From contig CAWARM010000007.1 in assembly GCA_963784425.1 (NCBI GenBank), positions 186,001-250,000 on the forward strand: a stretch of DNA of 64,000 nt, given 5' to 3'. Source of the DNA: SHZL01 sp963784425 (lineage in GTDB: Bacteria > Pseudomonadota > Gammaproteobacteria > Xanthomonadales > SZUA-36). Shown piece by piece: positions 1-7,856 of this stretch. Every line of letters starts with the position of its first letter. Within the stretch, counting starts at the first letter, position 1. A model generated the notes under the pieces. It was not told where the DNA came from, made no database searches, and was given only the letters and a program-made list of their open reading frames with translations. Made by a program: the position numbers and the translations under genes.

Positions 1-763
1 TGTAAATCTTCATTGCTTCCGCGGTCTTGCCCTGCTTGAGCAGACGCGTGTACTGCACCAGCCTGGGTTTTTCCGGGGTCTGGAACAGGGCCGGGGCGAA
101 GTTGCAGAACTGGAAGGCCGTGTCCGGCATGTACCTGATTTGTTCCGGCCAGTAATCCTCGAATGGATCGCCAATCACGATTTTATCGCCAGCCAGTTTA
201 TAGGCCCTCAAGGTCTGGTCAATACTCCCCATGCCCTGCTTGATGCCACAGATGTTGGGAATTTTCTCCGCCAGTTCATTGATGAATTCGGGTGACAAGA
301 GGTAGCCGGTTGGCTTGGTGTTATAGAGGCAAATGCCGATATCCACCCGGTCGGCCAGGTACTTGTAGTAGCGATACACGCCGTCATTGGAAGAAGAGTT
401 GGCATACGGGGTGCAGTGCATCAACAAGTCCACGCCGACATCCTGGGCATTTTGCGCGAGTTCTACCGCTGACATGATGCTGGGGTGACTGGTATTGGCT
501 ATCAGCGGCACCCGGTTGTTCACGATTTCCGCTGCCACTTTGTGAATCTTCTTGCGTTCTTCTACGGTGAAGGTCAGCCACTCGCCACAGGCGCCATCGC
601 AAATAATGGAATCGACACCCATTTCAATTTGCCGGTTAATCCACGGCTTTAGACCGTCATAGTCAATACTGTAGTCCTTATTCAGAGGCTGAATAATACC
701 GCCACCAATGCCCGGCAGGTTTTCTCTTGCCCACCGCTTGGCGTCATTTTTTTCATACTTCAT
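1..763 (-). CDS. DapA-family (dihydrodipicolinate synthase / N-acetylneuraminate lyase) aldolase, C-terminus cut by window edge
   Basis: Minus-strand frame open from an ATG at 763 to the window edge, giving 254 residues of a family usually near 300. Class I aldolase TIM-barrel hallmarks are in the expected order: DGACGEW at 56-62 where the family has its GTTGE loop, a tyrosine in LYNTKP at 146-151 (the proton-relay Tyr), and the Schiff-base lysine in GIKQG at Lys175. Known members cleave or condense pyruvate-containing substrates. The actual substrate is not readable, and the altered GTTGE loop argues against true DapA. The start has a GGAG ribosome site just upstream. It is divergent from glnK, with about 340 bp of mostly regulatory DNA between them. 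The missing C-terminus lies left of the window. Confidence 0.8.
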   Translation of the reverse strand, partial: MKYEKNDAKRWARENLPGIGGGIIQPLNKDYSIDYDGLKPWINRQIEMGVDSIICDGACGEWLTFTVEERKKIHKVAAEIVNNRVPLIANTSHPSIMSAVELAQNAQDVGVDLLMHCTPYANSSSNDGVYRYYKYLADRVDIGICLYNTKPTGYLLSPEFINELAEKIPNICGIKQGMGSIDQTLRAYKLAGDKIVIGDPFEDYWPEQIRYMPDTAFQFCNFAPALFQTPEKPRLVQYTRLLKQGKTAEAMKIY

Positions 764-876
764 TGCTTTGCTCTCCAACTGTATTGACTAAGTACACAAA
801 ACATCGCCTGAGTATAAAGTAAGTAGTTGGGAGCTCGCGGACCCTTGCTTGACCTAAATCATGAGATCAGGGAATC

Positions 877-891
877 GCACCATTTTGGTGC
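877..891. promoter_or_regulatory. NtrC binding site 1 (upstream activating sequence of glnK-amtB)
   Basis: GCACC-ATTTT-GGTGC is an exact fit to the NtrC palindrome GCACY-N5-RGTGC. It lies about 150 bp upstream of the sigma-54 promoter, where enhancer sites for NtrC normally sit. No gene is seen in the rest of the 764-1100 gap. Confidence 0.8.
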
Positions 892-906
892 AGCAAGACA
901 CTTACT

Positions 907-921
907 GCACTGCTCAGGCGC
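907..921. promoter_or_regulatory. NtrC binding site 2 (one mismatch)
   Basis: GCACT-GCTCA-GGCGC differs from the NtrC palindrome by one base in the right half. Its centre is 30 bp from the centre of site 1, about three helical turns. That is the tandem arrangement used for cooperative NtrC binding at glnA-type enhancers. Confidence 0.65.
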
Positions 922-1030
922 GATCCCGGCCCGCAGTCGGACTCGCGCCAGTCCCTGCCTGGCCGCGTAAATTTCCCGTACTCGGCCACAACCGCCGCAG
1001 TAAGCCCGGCACCAACCTTAGCCTCCAAGG

Positions 1031-1047
1031 CTGGCACGATTTCTGCT
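1031..1047 (+). promoter_or_regulatory. Sigma-54 (RpoN) -24/-12 promoter of glnK-amtB
   Basis: CTGGCACGATTTCTGCT matches the RpoN consensus YTGGCACGRNNNTTGCW at every fixed base but one, with the obligatory GG and GC 12 bp apart. Transcription should begin about 12 bp beyond the GC, near 1058, leaving a leader of about 40 bases before glnK at 1101. With the two NtrC sites upstream this is a textbook nitrogen-limitation promoter. Confidence 0.85.
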
Positions 1048-1100
1048 TAATGATGTAAGTGAAGTTTCGAATCAATTGCCCGTAACGCCGGAGAAAATCT

Positions 1101-1439
1101 ATGAAGCTGGTCACCGCCATTATCAAGCCGTTCAAGTTGGACGATGTTCGGGCAGCCTTGCACGAGGTTGGGGTCAACGGAATTACCGTTACGGAAGTCA
1201 GGGGCTTTGGGCGTCAGAAAGGCCATACAGAGTTGTACCGCGGTGCGGAGTACAACGTCGACTTCCTGCCGAAAATTAAACTTGAAATTGCCGTTACAAC
1301 GGAGCTTCTGGAACTTGTGGTGGAGGCCATCACGCGCTCTGCGACAACCGGCAAAATCGGCGATGGCAAGATCTTTGTCAGCTCGCTGGAACAGGTGATT
1401 CGCATCCGCACCGGTGAAACCGGCGCGCAAGCCATATGA
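1101..1439 (+). CDS. glnK: Nitrogen regulatory protein P-II (GlnK type)
   Basis: The 112-residue protein has the standard P-II length and start (MKLVTAIIKPFKLDDV). The T-loop is intact: GHTELYRGAEY ends at Tyr51, the uridylylation site in proteobacterial GlnB/GlnK. P-II trimers sense ATP/ADP, 2-oxoglutarate and (through GlnD) glutamine. The GlnK form binds the cytoplasmic face of AmtB and closes the ammonium channel. Direct linkage to amtB (start 18 bp downstream) and the NtrC/sigma-54 control region identify it as GlnK rather than GlnB. Confidence 0.95.
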   Translation: MKLVTAIIKPFKLDDVRAALHEVGVNGITVTEVRGFGRQKGHTELYRGAEYNVDFLPKIKLEIAVTTELLELVVEAITRSATTGKIGDGKIFVSSLEQVIRIRTGETGAQAI

Positions 1440-1456
1440 GCGGGGGGAGAATTGAA

Positions 1457-2767
1457 ATGAAGAGAGTGAAAAAAGCAGTTGCCGGCGCCTGTGTCTGTGC
1501 TGGGGCAGTGCTGCTCACCCTGGTGCCGGGTATGGCCATGGCCCAGGATACCCTGAGCCCAGGCGACACCGCCTGGATGCTGACATCGACCGCCCTGGTT
1601 CTGTTCATGACCATTCCCGGTCTGTCGCTGTTTTATGCCGGCATGGTGCGTGCGAAGAATGCGTTAAGCGTCATGATGCAGTGTTTTGTCATCACTTGCC
1701 TGGTGACCCTGCTGTGGGTGTTCTACCTCTATGCCCTGGCCTTTGGTGACGACGTCAACGGCATCATCGGAGACCTCGGCAAGGCCTTCATGGCCGGCGT
1801 CGGCAAAGATTCGATCAAGGGTGTGATACCGGAGACCGTATTTTCGATGTTCCAGCTGACCTTCGCCATCATCACTCCTGCGCTGATCGTTGGCGCCTTT
1901 GCTGAACGCATGAAGTTCTCTGCGCTGCTTTGGTTCATGGCTCTGTGGGTCACGTTTGTCTATGCACCGGTGGCCCACTGGGTCTGGGGTGGTGGTTGGC
2001 TGGGGCAACTGGGCGTGCTCGACTTCGCTGGCGGAACCGTGGTGCACATCAATGCCGGCGTGGCCGGCCTGGTGGCAGCCCTGGTCATGGGCAAACGCAA
2101 TGGCTACCCGCAGCACCCGATGAAGCCGAGCAATCTTGTGTTAACCATGGTCGGCGCCGGAATGCTGTGGGTGGGCTGGTTTGGATTCAATGCGGGCAGT
2201 GAACTAGCGGCCGATGGAGTAGCGGGCATGGCCATGGCTGTTACCCAGTTTGCCACCGCCGCTGCAGCGCTGACCTGGATGTTCCTTGAGTGGATGCGCT
2301 ACGGCAAACCCAGTGCGCTGGGTCTCGCATCCGGCGCGGTTGCTGGCCTGGTGGCGATAACACCCGCTTCGGGTTATGTCGGGCCTATGGGCGCGATTGC
2401 GATTGGCATTGCGGCAGGGTTGATATGTTACTTTGCCGTGGTCAAGGGAAAACGCGCGTTTGGTTATGACGACTCCTTGGATGCTTTTGGCGTTCACGGC
2501 GTTGGCGGATTTGTTGGCGCCATCCTGACCGGCGTATTCGCTGACAGCAGCCTTGGAGGGGTAGGACTAAAAGAAGGTGTGAGCATGGGCGGACAGGTCA
2601 TGACGCAGCTCGCGGGAGCCGGCGTAACAGTTGTCTATTGCGCCGTGGTGAGCTTCATCCTGCTAAAGCTGATTGATGCCGTGATCGGATTACGCGCCAC
2701 TGCGGAACAGGAACAAGAGGGTCTGGATCTGGCCTTGCATGACGAGCGGGGATATAACCTGACCTAG
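1457..2767 (+). CDS. amtB: Ammonium transporter AmtB
   Basis: This 436-residue inner-membrane protein has an N-terminal signal sequence ending near AMAQD, then the eleven-helix Amt fold. The twin pore histidines are visible in the contexts VVHINAG and GVHGVGG. The ATG at 1457 was chosen over the in-frame ATG at 1436, which overlaps glnK, because a strong GGGGGAG ribosome site lies at 1442-1448. It conducts ammonium/ammonia inward under nitrogen limitation and is gated by GlnK from the same operon. A weak stem-loop follows the stop but has no T-run. Confidence 0.95.
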   Translation: MKRVKKAVAGACVCAGAVLLTLVPGMAMAQDTLSPGDTAWMLTSTALVLFMTIPGLSLFYAGMVRAKNALSVMMQCFVITCLVTLLWVFYLYALAFGDDVNGIIGDLGKAFMAGVGKDSIKGVIPETVFSMFQLTFAIITPALIVGAFAERMKFSALLWFMALWVTFVYAPVAHWVWGGGWLGQLGVLDFAGGTVVHINAGVAGLVAALVMGKRNGYPQHPMKPSNLVLTMVGAGMLWVGWFGFNAGSELAADGVAGMAMAVTQFATAAAALTWMFLEWMRYGKPSALGLASGAVAGLVAITPASGYVGPMGAIAIGIAAGLICYFAVVKGKRAFGYDDSLDAFGVHGVGGFVGAILTGVFADSSLGGVGLKEGVSMGGQVMTQLAGAGVTVVYCAVVSFILLKLIDAVIGLRATAEQEQEGLDLALHDERGYNLT

Positions 2768-2776
2768 TGAGCCTCC

Positions 2777-2803
2777 CTAACGCTCAGTGTGGCCTATGCG
2801 CCA
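2777..2803. repeat. 27-bp direct repeat, copy 1 (after amtB)
   Basis: This sequence reappears in the same orientation at 4012-4038 with 25 of 27 bases identical. It contains a partly palindromic core around GGCCTATGCGCC. It starts 10 bp after the amtB stop. The two copies bracket the secreted-protein gene. Confidence 0.7.
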
Positions 2804-2867
2804 CGGAGGTAATTAATCCGAGTTAATGACCTCTGTCCCTTTCATGCCTTCCTAACCTCACCCCTTT

Positions 2868-3791
2868 TCAGGGTTCGAAGCCGCTGGCAAACTCCCAATC
2901 GTAGACAATGGCAGTGAAGCGGATGCCCATGGAATTGGCGTCGACCAGGGTGCCGCCATCGGCGACTTGCACATCCGGCGCAAACAGGGCCTGGAAGAGC
3001 GTGTTCTCCGTCACCTCGCAAACTGCTATCTGGCCGTCGCCCGAGTAGCCGGGGAAACCGATGCAGCCGGTGTCAAAAATACCCTTGCACGTCGTCGAAG
3101 TGTTTGATGAAGGATTGCTCTGGATACTGGCATTGCACGCTTCGGCCATCGCCGGCGGAAATGTGGTCAGCAAATTGTCGTGCGGGATCGAGCCATTGAT
3201 CTGGCCGACGGGCATGTTGCCGGCCGCATTGGTTGTGAAACTGAGGCGAGCGTTCAGCACGTGCAACGTCACGTGGGACGTTCCGATCGCCAGCTCGATG
3301 TCAAGGGGGACCGGATTCGGCGTGCTGGCGGGCGCTGGCGAGGTGAAGCTTCCGCCGGACAACGCGGCAACAAAGGTTCCGGACGTGTCGGCGCAGGACG
3401 GGTTGTCCGTGCCGTTGAACAGCGGTGGCGTCGCCGTGGGCACGCCGACACACCAAGTGGCCTGCGCGGCGGGATCGTTCTTGAACAACGCGTCCGTGCT
3501 CTGCAGGCCGACAAGGTGAACGATGCTGCCGGATGCCACTGCCGCGTCCATTGGACCCAAGAAATCGAACCCTTGGGTGGAGAGCGCAACGAGCAACTGG
3601 CCAATACTGTTCTCAGGGAAGCCATCGCCATCGACATCTATGGCATAGCTGTTTGCTTCGGAATTCGATATCGGCAGGAGCACATTGTTCACCAGATAGC
3701 TACGCATGTAGTTCGTGGCGTGGGCTGTCGTCGCAGCCAAAGAGGCCAGGAGACACAGGCTTACGCTAAGGCAAAGTGCTCGGCGTGACAT
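2868..3791 (-). CDS. Secreted hypothetical protein with signal peptide
   Basis: The 307-residue protein has a clear Sec signal peptide (positive MSRR, hydrophobic core, probable cleavage after THA near residue 26). The mature part is rich in Ser, Thr, Asn and Ala with several cysteines (for example CNASI, TTCKG, DTGCIGF) that could form disulfides. An acidic DVDGDGFPEN stretch near residue 53 resembles a calcium-binding loop. The last residues are FASGFEP; short GFE-type C-termini recur in secreted proteins of some Gammaproteobacteria. I do not recognise a named family. It stands alone between amtB and a LysR gene and is flanked by 27-bp direct repeats, which may mean it was inserted there. 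Confidence 0.6.
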   Translation of the reverse strand: MSRRALCLSVSLCLLASLAATTAHATNYMRSYLVNNVLLPISNSEANSYAIDVDGDGFPENSIGQLLVALSTQGFDFLGPMDAAVASGSIVHLVGLQSTDALFKNDPAAQATWCVGVPTATPPLFNGTDNPSCADTSGTFVAALSGGSFTSPAPASTPNPVPLDIELAIGTSHVTLHVLNARLSFTTNAAGNMPVGQINGSIPHDNLLTTFPPAMAEACNASIQSNPSSNTSTTCKGIFDTGCIGFPGYSGDGQIAVCEVTENTLFQALFAPDVQVADGGTLVDANSMGIRFTAIVYDWEFASGFEP

Positions 3792-4011
3792 GCTGGCCTC
3801 CGGAACGTGGGATGGCGTGAGGTTAGGCAGGATAAAAGCTCTATTTCAAAGAATCAAGGTTTATCTGCCAGACTGCTTTCTCAGCTTTTCACCCTGTTGA
3901 TCCGAAATTCTTGCAGCTGTAGCCAATTGCGACCCAGTTATTTCTCGCAGCCCCTCCGTTTCAATCAAATTCCCGTTAACAGCGTAAACGACACCTGGCC
4001 TGGAGGTTTCG

Positions 4012-4038
4012 CTAACGGTCAGTGTGGCCAATGCGCCA
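4012..4038. repeat. 27-bp direct repeat, copy 2 (inside the 3' end of the LysR gene)
   Basis: This is the second copy of the repeat at 2777-2803, with two mismatches. Read on the minus strand it encodes the last residues (RIGHTDR) and the TAG stop of the LysR-type regulator, so the repeat defines that protein's C-terminus. Confidence 0.7.
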
Positions 4039-4974
4039 AGGGGAGTCCGGCAGGGTGGATTGTTCCGCGACATCCAGGAAAGCCCTGGCCTGGCCGGACA
4101 GGTATTTCCCGCGGCGCATGACTACGCCATAGCTGCGCTTGGGGAAATAGGCGCTCATTTTTTTCGCCACCAGCTTGTCGTCGTCGCGCAAGCAAATTCC
4201 GGTGACGATGGAAATACCGAAATCCAGCTCTACATAGCGTTTGATCACTTCCCAGCCACCCACCTCCAGCGCGACATTGAATGGCACCTGGTGTTGCTGG
4301 AAAACGCGGTCCACCATGCGCCAGGTGGTCAGGCGGCGCGGCGGCAGTATCAGGCCATAGGGCGCAATGTCTTCCAGCTTGATGCGTTTGCGTTCCGCCA
4401 GGGCATGCCCGAGCGGCAGTATCAGGGCCGGCTCATAGGAGTACACAGGTTGGTAGCTGATGTCGGATGGAACGTCCAGCATTGAGCCAATAGCGAAATC
4501 CACTTCGTCGTCGCGGATCATCGCCAGTCCGTCGCGTCCCGTCACGTTGCGCATTTGTACGTTGATATTCGGATATTCTTCCCTGAATTTCTTCACCAAT
4601 TCAGGCAAGAGATAAATGATCGTGGATTCTCCCGCTGCAATCACCACCTCGCCGCTGTTCAGATCGCCTTTCATCTGGCGATTGAACCTCGAGTTGAGAC
4701 TGTCCAGCGACTCCACCAGGGGGCGCGCCAGTTCGTATAACTCCTGTCCCTCCCGGGTCATGTTGATGTGCGGGCCGTGACGCTCGAACAGCACGGTGCC
4801 CAGTTCCCGTTCCAGCGCCTGCACTTGCAGGCTGATGGCGGGTTGACTGAGGAACAGTTGCGCGGCCGCGTCGGTCATTTTCCCGCTTTTGGCAACGGCA
4901 CAAAAAGCACGCAACTGCTTGAGTTGGTTGCCCTTATAATAGAAGCGAGGTGTTTTATCGTTCAAAATCAGCAC
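4012..4974 (-). CDS. LysR-type transcriptional regulator
   Basis: The 320-residue protein has an N-terminal winged helix-turn-helix (AVAKSGKMTDAAAQLFLSQPA, about 26-46, then ISLQVQALERELG). A linker helix and a LysR substrate-binding domain follow (about 105-305). The start is GTG at 4974. It is divergent from isocitrate lyase with a 168-bp shared promoter region, so LysR custom suggests it controls aceA, itself, or both. The inducer is unknown. The final RIGHTDR and stop are encoded by a 27-bp sequence repeated at 2777-2803, so the native C-terminus may have been changed by an insertion or exchange. Confidence 0.88.
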   Translation of the reverse strand: MLILNDKTPRFYYKGNQLKQLRAFCAVAKSGKMTDAAAQLFLSQPAISLQVQALERELGTVLFERHGPHINMTREGQELYELARPLVESLDSLNSRFNRQMKGDLNSGEVVIAAGESTIIYLLPELVKKFREEYPNINVQMRNVTGRDGLAMIRDDEVDFAIGSMLDVPSDISYQPVYSYEPALILPLGHALAERKRIKLEDIAPYGLILPPRRLTTWRMVDRVFQQHQVPFNVALEVGGWEVIKRYVELDFGISIVTGICLRDDDKLVAKKMSAYFPKRSYGVVMRRGKYLSGQARAFLDVAEQSTLPDSPWRIGHTDR

Positions 4975-5013
4975 TATATATGATTAACGAAAAGTATATT
5001 TAACATTGAAACA

Positions 5014-5027
5014 TTTGACTTGTCAAA
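5014..5027. promoter_or_regulatory. Perfect palindrome in the lysR-aceA intergenic region, candidate operator
   Basis: TTTGAC-TT-GTCAAA is a perfect inverted repeat 116 bp upstream of the aceA ATG and 40 bp from the LysR start. A further TTTGAC half-site follows at 5029. It is a reasonable operator candidate for the divergent LysR protein, but it lacks the usual T-N11-A spacing and could serve another regulator. Confidence 0.4.
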
Positions 5028-5142
5028 GTTTGACTCAACTCAATAAGCTGAAATCAACCCAAGTCCGCTCTGCACAGGCGGTGGAGGCGGGGTTTTGCTA
5101 TCGTCCTTCCCTTATAGAAGCACCTGGCCACGGGAATCCAAG

Positions 5143-6429
5143 ATGAACACACAGCACGAAATCAATTGTATGCAGGCCGATTGGTCCACCAATCCCCGTT
5201 GGGCAGGAGTGAAACGCGGGTACGACGCCAAAGACGTTCTGCGACTTCGGGGGACGGTAAAGATAGAGCATAGCCTGGCTCGCCAGGGAGCTGAAAAGCT
5301 GTGGCGGCACATGGCTACCGAGCCGTTTGTAAATGCCCTGGGTGCGCTCACCGGCAACCAGGCCATGCAGCAGGTCAGGGCTGGTCTGAAAGCCATTTAT
5401 CTCTCAGGTTGGCAGGTAGCCGCGGACGCCAACCTGGCTGGCGCGATGTACCCGGACCAATCCCTCTACCCGGCGGATTCAGTGCCGGACGTAGTGCGCC
5501 GCATCAACAATGCGCTGCTGCGCGCCGACCAGCTGCACCACGCAGAAGGCGATGACTCAATAGACTGGATGCAGCCCATCGTGGCTGATGCCGAAGCCGG
5601 TTTTGGCGGTGTGCTCAATGCCCACGAACTGATGAAAGCCATGATCGAAGCGGGGGCTGCCGGTGTCCACTTTGAAGATCAACTGGCTTCGGCCAAGAAA
5701 TGCGGCCACATGGGCGGTAAAGTGCTCGTACCCACACAGGAAGCCGTGCAGAAACTGATCGCGGCACGCCTGGCGGCAGACATCATGGATGTACCAACCA
5801 TCCTCGTGGCGCGCACGGATGCAATGGGAGCGGGGCTGATTACCTCAGATGTTGATAAGTACGACCAGGAGTTCATTACCGGTGAGCGCACCGTTGAAGG
5901 CTTTTACGAAACCCGGGCAGGTCTTGACCAGGCGATTTCGCGCGGCCTGGCCTATGCGCCCTGGGCAGATTTGCTCTGGTGCGAGACCAGCACGCCGGAT
6001 CTCGAACAGGCAAGGAAGTTTGCTGAAGCCATCCACGCCCGCTTCCCCGGCAAGCTGCTGTCCTACAACTGCTCACCTTCTTTCAATTGGAAAGCCAAGC
6101 TGGATGACCAGACCATTGCCAGGTTCCAGAAGGAATTGGGCGCCATGGGATACAAATTCCAGTTCATCACCCTCGCCGGTTTCCATGCACTGAATTACAG
6201 CATGCACACCCTGGCGCGGGGTTACCGCGAACGGCAAATGTCGGCCTACGTTGAGTTACAGGAAGCCGAGTTCAGTGCGGAAAAATACGGCTATACAGCC
6301 ACAAAGCATCAACGGGAAGTGGGTACCGGTTACTTTGACGCACTGACCCAGTTGATTGGCGGCAGCCAGTCATCATTGTCGGCATTGAGTGGATCTACAG
6401 AAGAGGAGCAGTTCAAGGAAGCGGTCTGA
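5143..6429 (+). CDS. aceA: Isocitrate lyase
   Basis: This 428-residue cytoplasmic enzyme splits isocitrate into succinate and glyoxylate, the entry of the glyoxylate shunt. The catalytic signature KKCGHMGGK is at 185-193 with Cys187. The lysine in KKCGH favours isocitrate lyase over 2-methylisocitrate lyase, which normally has KRCGH. Other family blocks include GWQVAADAN, PDQSLYP and YNCSPSFNW. The ATG at 5143 is preferred; an in-frame TTG at 5095 would add 16 atypical residues. It is divergent from a LysR regulator and ends before a strong intrinsic terminator. No malate synthase gene is in the window. Confidence 0.95.
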   Translation: MNTQHEINCMQADWSTNPRWAGVKRGYDAKDVLRLRGTVKIEHSLARQGAEKLWRHMATEPFVNALGALTGNQAMQQVRAGLKAIYLSGWQVAADANLAGAMYPDQSLYPADSVPDVVRRINNALLRADQLHHAEGDDSIDWMQPIVADAEAGFGGVLNAHELMKAMIEAGAAGVHFEDQLASAKKCGHMGGKVLVPTQEAVQKLIAARLAADIMDVPTILVARTDAMGAGLITSDVDKYDQEFITGERTVEGFYETRAGLDQAISRGLAYAPWADLLWCETSTPDLEQARKFAEAIHARFPGKLLSYNCSPSFNWKAKLDDQTIARFQKELGAMGYKFQFITLAGFHALNYSMHTLARGYRERQMSAYVELQEAEFSAEKYGYTATKHQREVGTGYFDALTQLIGGSQSSLSALSGSTEEEQFKEAV

Positions 6430-6447
6430 CGACCTTCCAAGCGAAAT

Positions 6448-6476
6448 AAAAAAGGGCCGCAATCGCGGCCCTTTTT
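6448..6476. terminator. Rho-independent terminator, probably bidirectional
   Basis: A six-A run, GGGCCGC, loop AATC, GCGGCCC and a five-T run form a perfect 7-bp GC stem extended by A-T pairs. It starts 18 bp after the aceA stop. The A-run on the other side lets it also serve the converging gene at 6502-7173. Confidence 0.92.
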
Positions 6477-6501
6477 CTACCGATTCGCGAACATGCGAAT
6501 C

Positions 6502-7173
6502 CTACAGGACATCAACTCCGAGATAGAGAACCAAGGTCAGCAACAACCCCATGTGGATCACGCCTCTAACGGTGGTCAGCGGCCCGGTCTTACCTTTGAT
6601 GCCATTGATGGCCAGCAAAAGGATCAGGCCGAATACCGAGAGCTTGGACAGGATGCTGGCGTCGGTCACTGGCGTTGCGAGTTGCGCGAGATGCACCGAG
6701 GAAGCCATAAAAAACAGCATGGGGATCGAAAACAAGGTGTTGGTCCTGGACGCCAGTCCTGCTTTGGCCGCAGCCCCCGCGGCCTTCGGATCGGCTTCCC
6801 CGCCGCCTGCAACTTTCTCAGCAGAGGCAATGACGATCTTCTGGTTTGGCCAGATGACCAGCCAGACATTCAGAAACATCAGCGTACCCAGGGTGGCGCC
6901 AACAATGATGCCATATCCCGTCATGTGCCTGACACCGAGCATGATGACACCGCTTACAAACGTGAACACTGCGGCCCAACGGAACCACCACAGAGCACGG
7001 GGTACCAGTTTGCGAATCACATCCGATTTGGCAGCGCCATCGGCGACCTTGAAGTACTCTCCCTGGACAAAATTGAAATACCACAGCAGGCCAATCCAGG
7101 CCACGCCGCCGAGCAGGTGTATCCACCTGGCGAAGAAAAAAGGTGCATTGCTACTAAGAATTGCTAGATCCAC
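6502..7173 (-). CDS. Membrane protein related to the urate oxidase N-terminal (PuuD-type) domain, no cytochrome c part
   Basis: The 223-residue protein has about six hydrophobic segments. The first block, ARWIHLLGGVAWIGLLWYFNFVQ, matches the Urate_ox_N membrane domain found in the PuuD urate hydroxylase. A GTG start at 7173 sits 7 bp from GGAGAA. Classical PuuD is roughly twice as long, with a C-terminal cytochrome c domain that supplies the redox centre. That part is absent here and no CXXCH is seen, so catalysis on urate is doubtful without a partner. It converges on aceA and shares its terminator. Function remains unassigned. Confidence 0.6.
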   Translation of the reverse strand: MDLAILSSNAPFFFARWIHLLGGVAWIGLLWYFNFVQGEYFKVADGAAKSDVIRKLVPRALWWFRWAAVFTFVSGVIMLGVRHMTGYGIIVGATLGTLMFLNVWLVIWPNQKIVIASAEKVAGGGEADPKAAGAAAKAGLASRTNTLFSIPMLFFMASSVHLAQLATPVTDASILSKLSVFGLILLLAINGIKGKTGPLTTVRGVIHMGLLLTLVLYLGVDVL

Positions 7174-7296
7174 GATTTGATTCTCCCTAGTTCCGGCTGA
7201 TTATTCTGTCTGAATATTCTGGTGAAACAGTGGCTTTTCCGGGGTACGGCCACTCAGAGGTATAGGGTACACCTGTTGCGCGAGTTTCTGAAATCG

Positions 7297-7442
7297 GGAT
7301 ATTTGGGGTCAGAGTAAAAAATGTTGCTCACTTCCAGAGTACTGGATATTTGGGGTCAGAGTAAAAAATGTTGCTCACTTCCAGAATACTTGTGATTTCC
7401 AGTGAGTTTTTACTCTGACCCCAAATATCGACCCCAAATATC
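7297..7442. repeat. Two 47-bp direct repeats plus inverted copy (GGGGTCAGAGTAAAAA element)
   Basis: A 47-bp unit beginning GGATATTTGGGGTCAGAG occurs at 7297-7343 and 7344-7390 with one mismatch. It is followed by its inverted form at 7402-7429 and a second inverted fragment at 7430-7442. The right copy and the inverted copy can fold into a hairpin of more than 20 bp. From memory this motif resembles the palindromes associated with REP-associated tyrosine transposases (RAYTs), but no transposase gene is present here. Confidence 0.75.
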
Positions 7443-7454
7443 ATGGCGAATCAT

Positions 7455-7856
7455 TTACATCGAAGCGATGCGAATCTCGGTGACGTAACTGTCGTCGTTG
7501 GCAGCCTTGATGGCCTGGCGGCGTCCGTCGGCAACGATGGTGCATTTATGCTGGAAATGCTCTTCGCGCAGGTGGGCTGCATGCCAGCGGTAGCCGGCAA
7601 AACCGGGCAGGATACCAACCACCACGACCATCACCAGTAACACGGGGATTTGCAGCATCGGCCAGTCGGCCAGCAGGCTGGCAAGCTCGGCGACATCAAA
7701 CATCAAGGTGGAGGCGGCAACCAGGAACAGCGTGGTCCAGCCCAGACCGCGACGAACCGCCCACACGGAGGGCACCAGAAAGGCCAGCCAGGAAAAGCCA
7801 CGCCGCACGGCCTCGTCGCCGTATTTTGGGTGGTGATAAATATCAAAAATGTGCAT
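7455..7856 (-). CDS. DUF2628-like inner-membrane protein
   Basis: The 133-residue protein opens with MHIFDIYHHPKYGDEAVRRGFSWLAFLVPSVWAVRRGL, which fits the DUF2628 pattern (Tyr/His/Pro/Lys/Tyr motif, then a membrane hairpin with Trp). Three hydrophobic segments lie at about 22-55 and 65-85. The tail is soluble and charged. The frame continues 19 codons upstream, but the ATG at 7856 starts exactly at the family motif. The role is unknown. It stands alone between two palindromic elements. Confidence 0.6.
   Translation of the reverse strand: MHIFDIYHHPKYGDEAVRRGFSWLAFLVPSVWAVRRGLGWTTLFLVAASTLMFDVAELASLLADWPMLQIPVLLVMVVVVGILPGFAGYRWHAAHLREEHFQHKCTIVADGRRQAIKAANDDSYVTEIRIASM

Noticed and set aside
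849..862. TTGACCTAAATCAT as an FNR-type box upstream of the DapA-family gene
   Set aside because: Two of ten fixed bases deviate and the site overlaps no identifiable promoter. Too weak to claim.
2771..2807. Stem-loop after amtB as an intrinsic terminator
   Set aside because: The stem is short and no T-run follows on either strand. Most of it is the 27-bp direct repeat.
5143..6429. 2-methylisocitrate lyase (prpB)
   Set aside because: The catalytic motif is KKCGH, typical of isocitrate lyase, and the length is 428 rather than about 295 residues.
7297..7390. A CRISPR array
   Set aside because: Only two directly adjacent 47-bp copies without spacers, plus inverted copies, and no cas genes.
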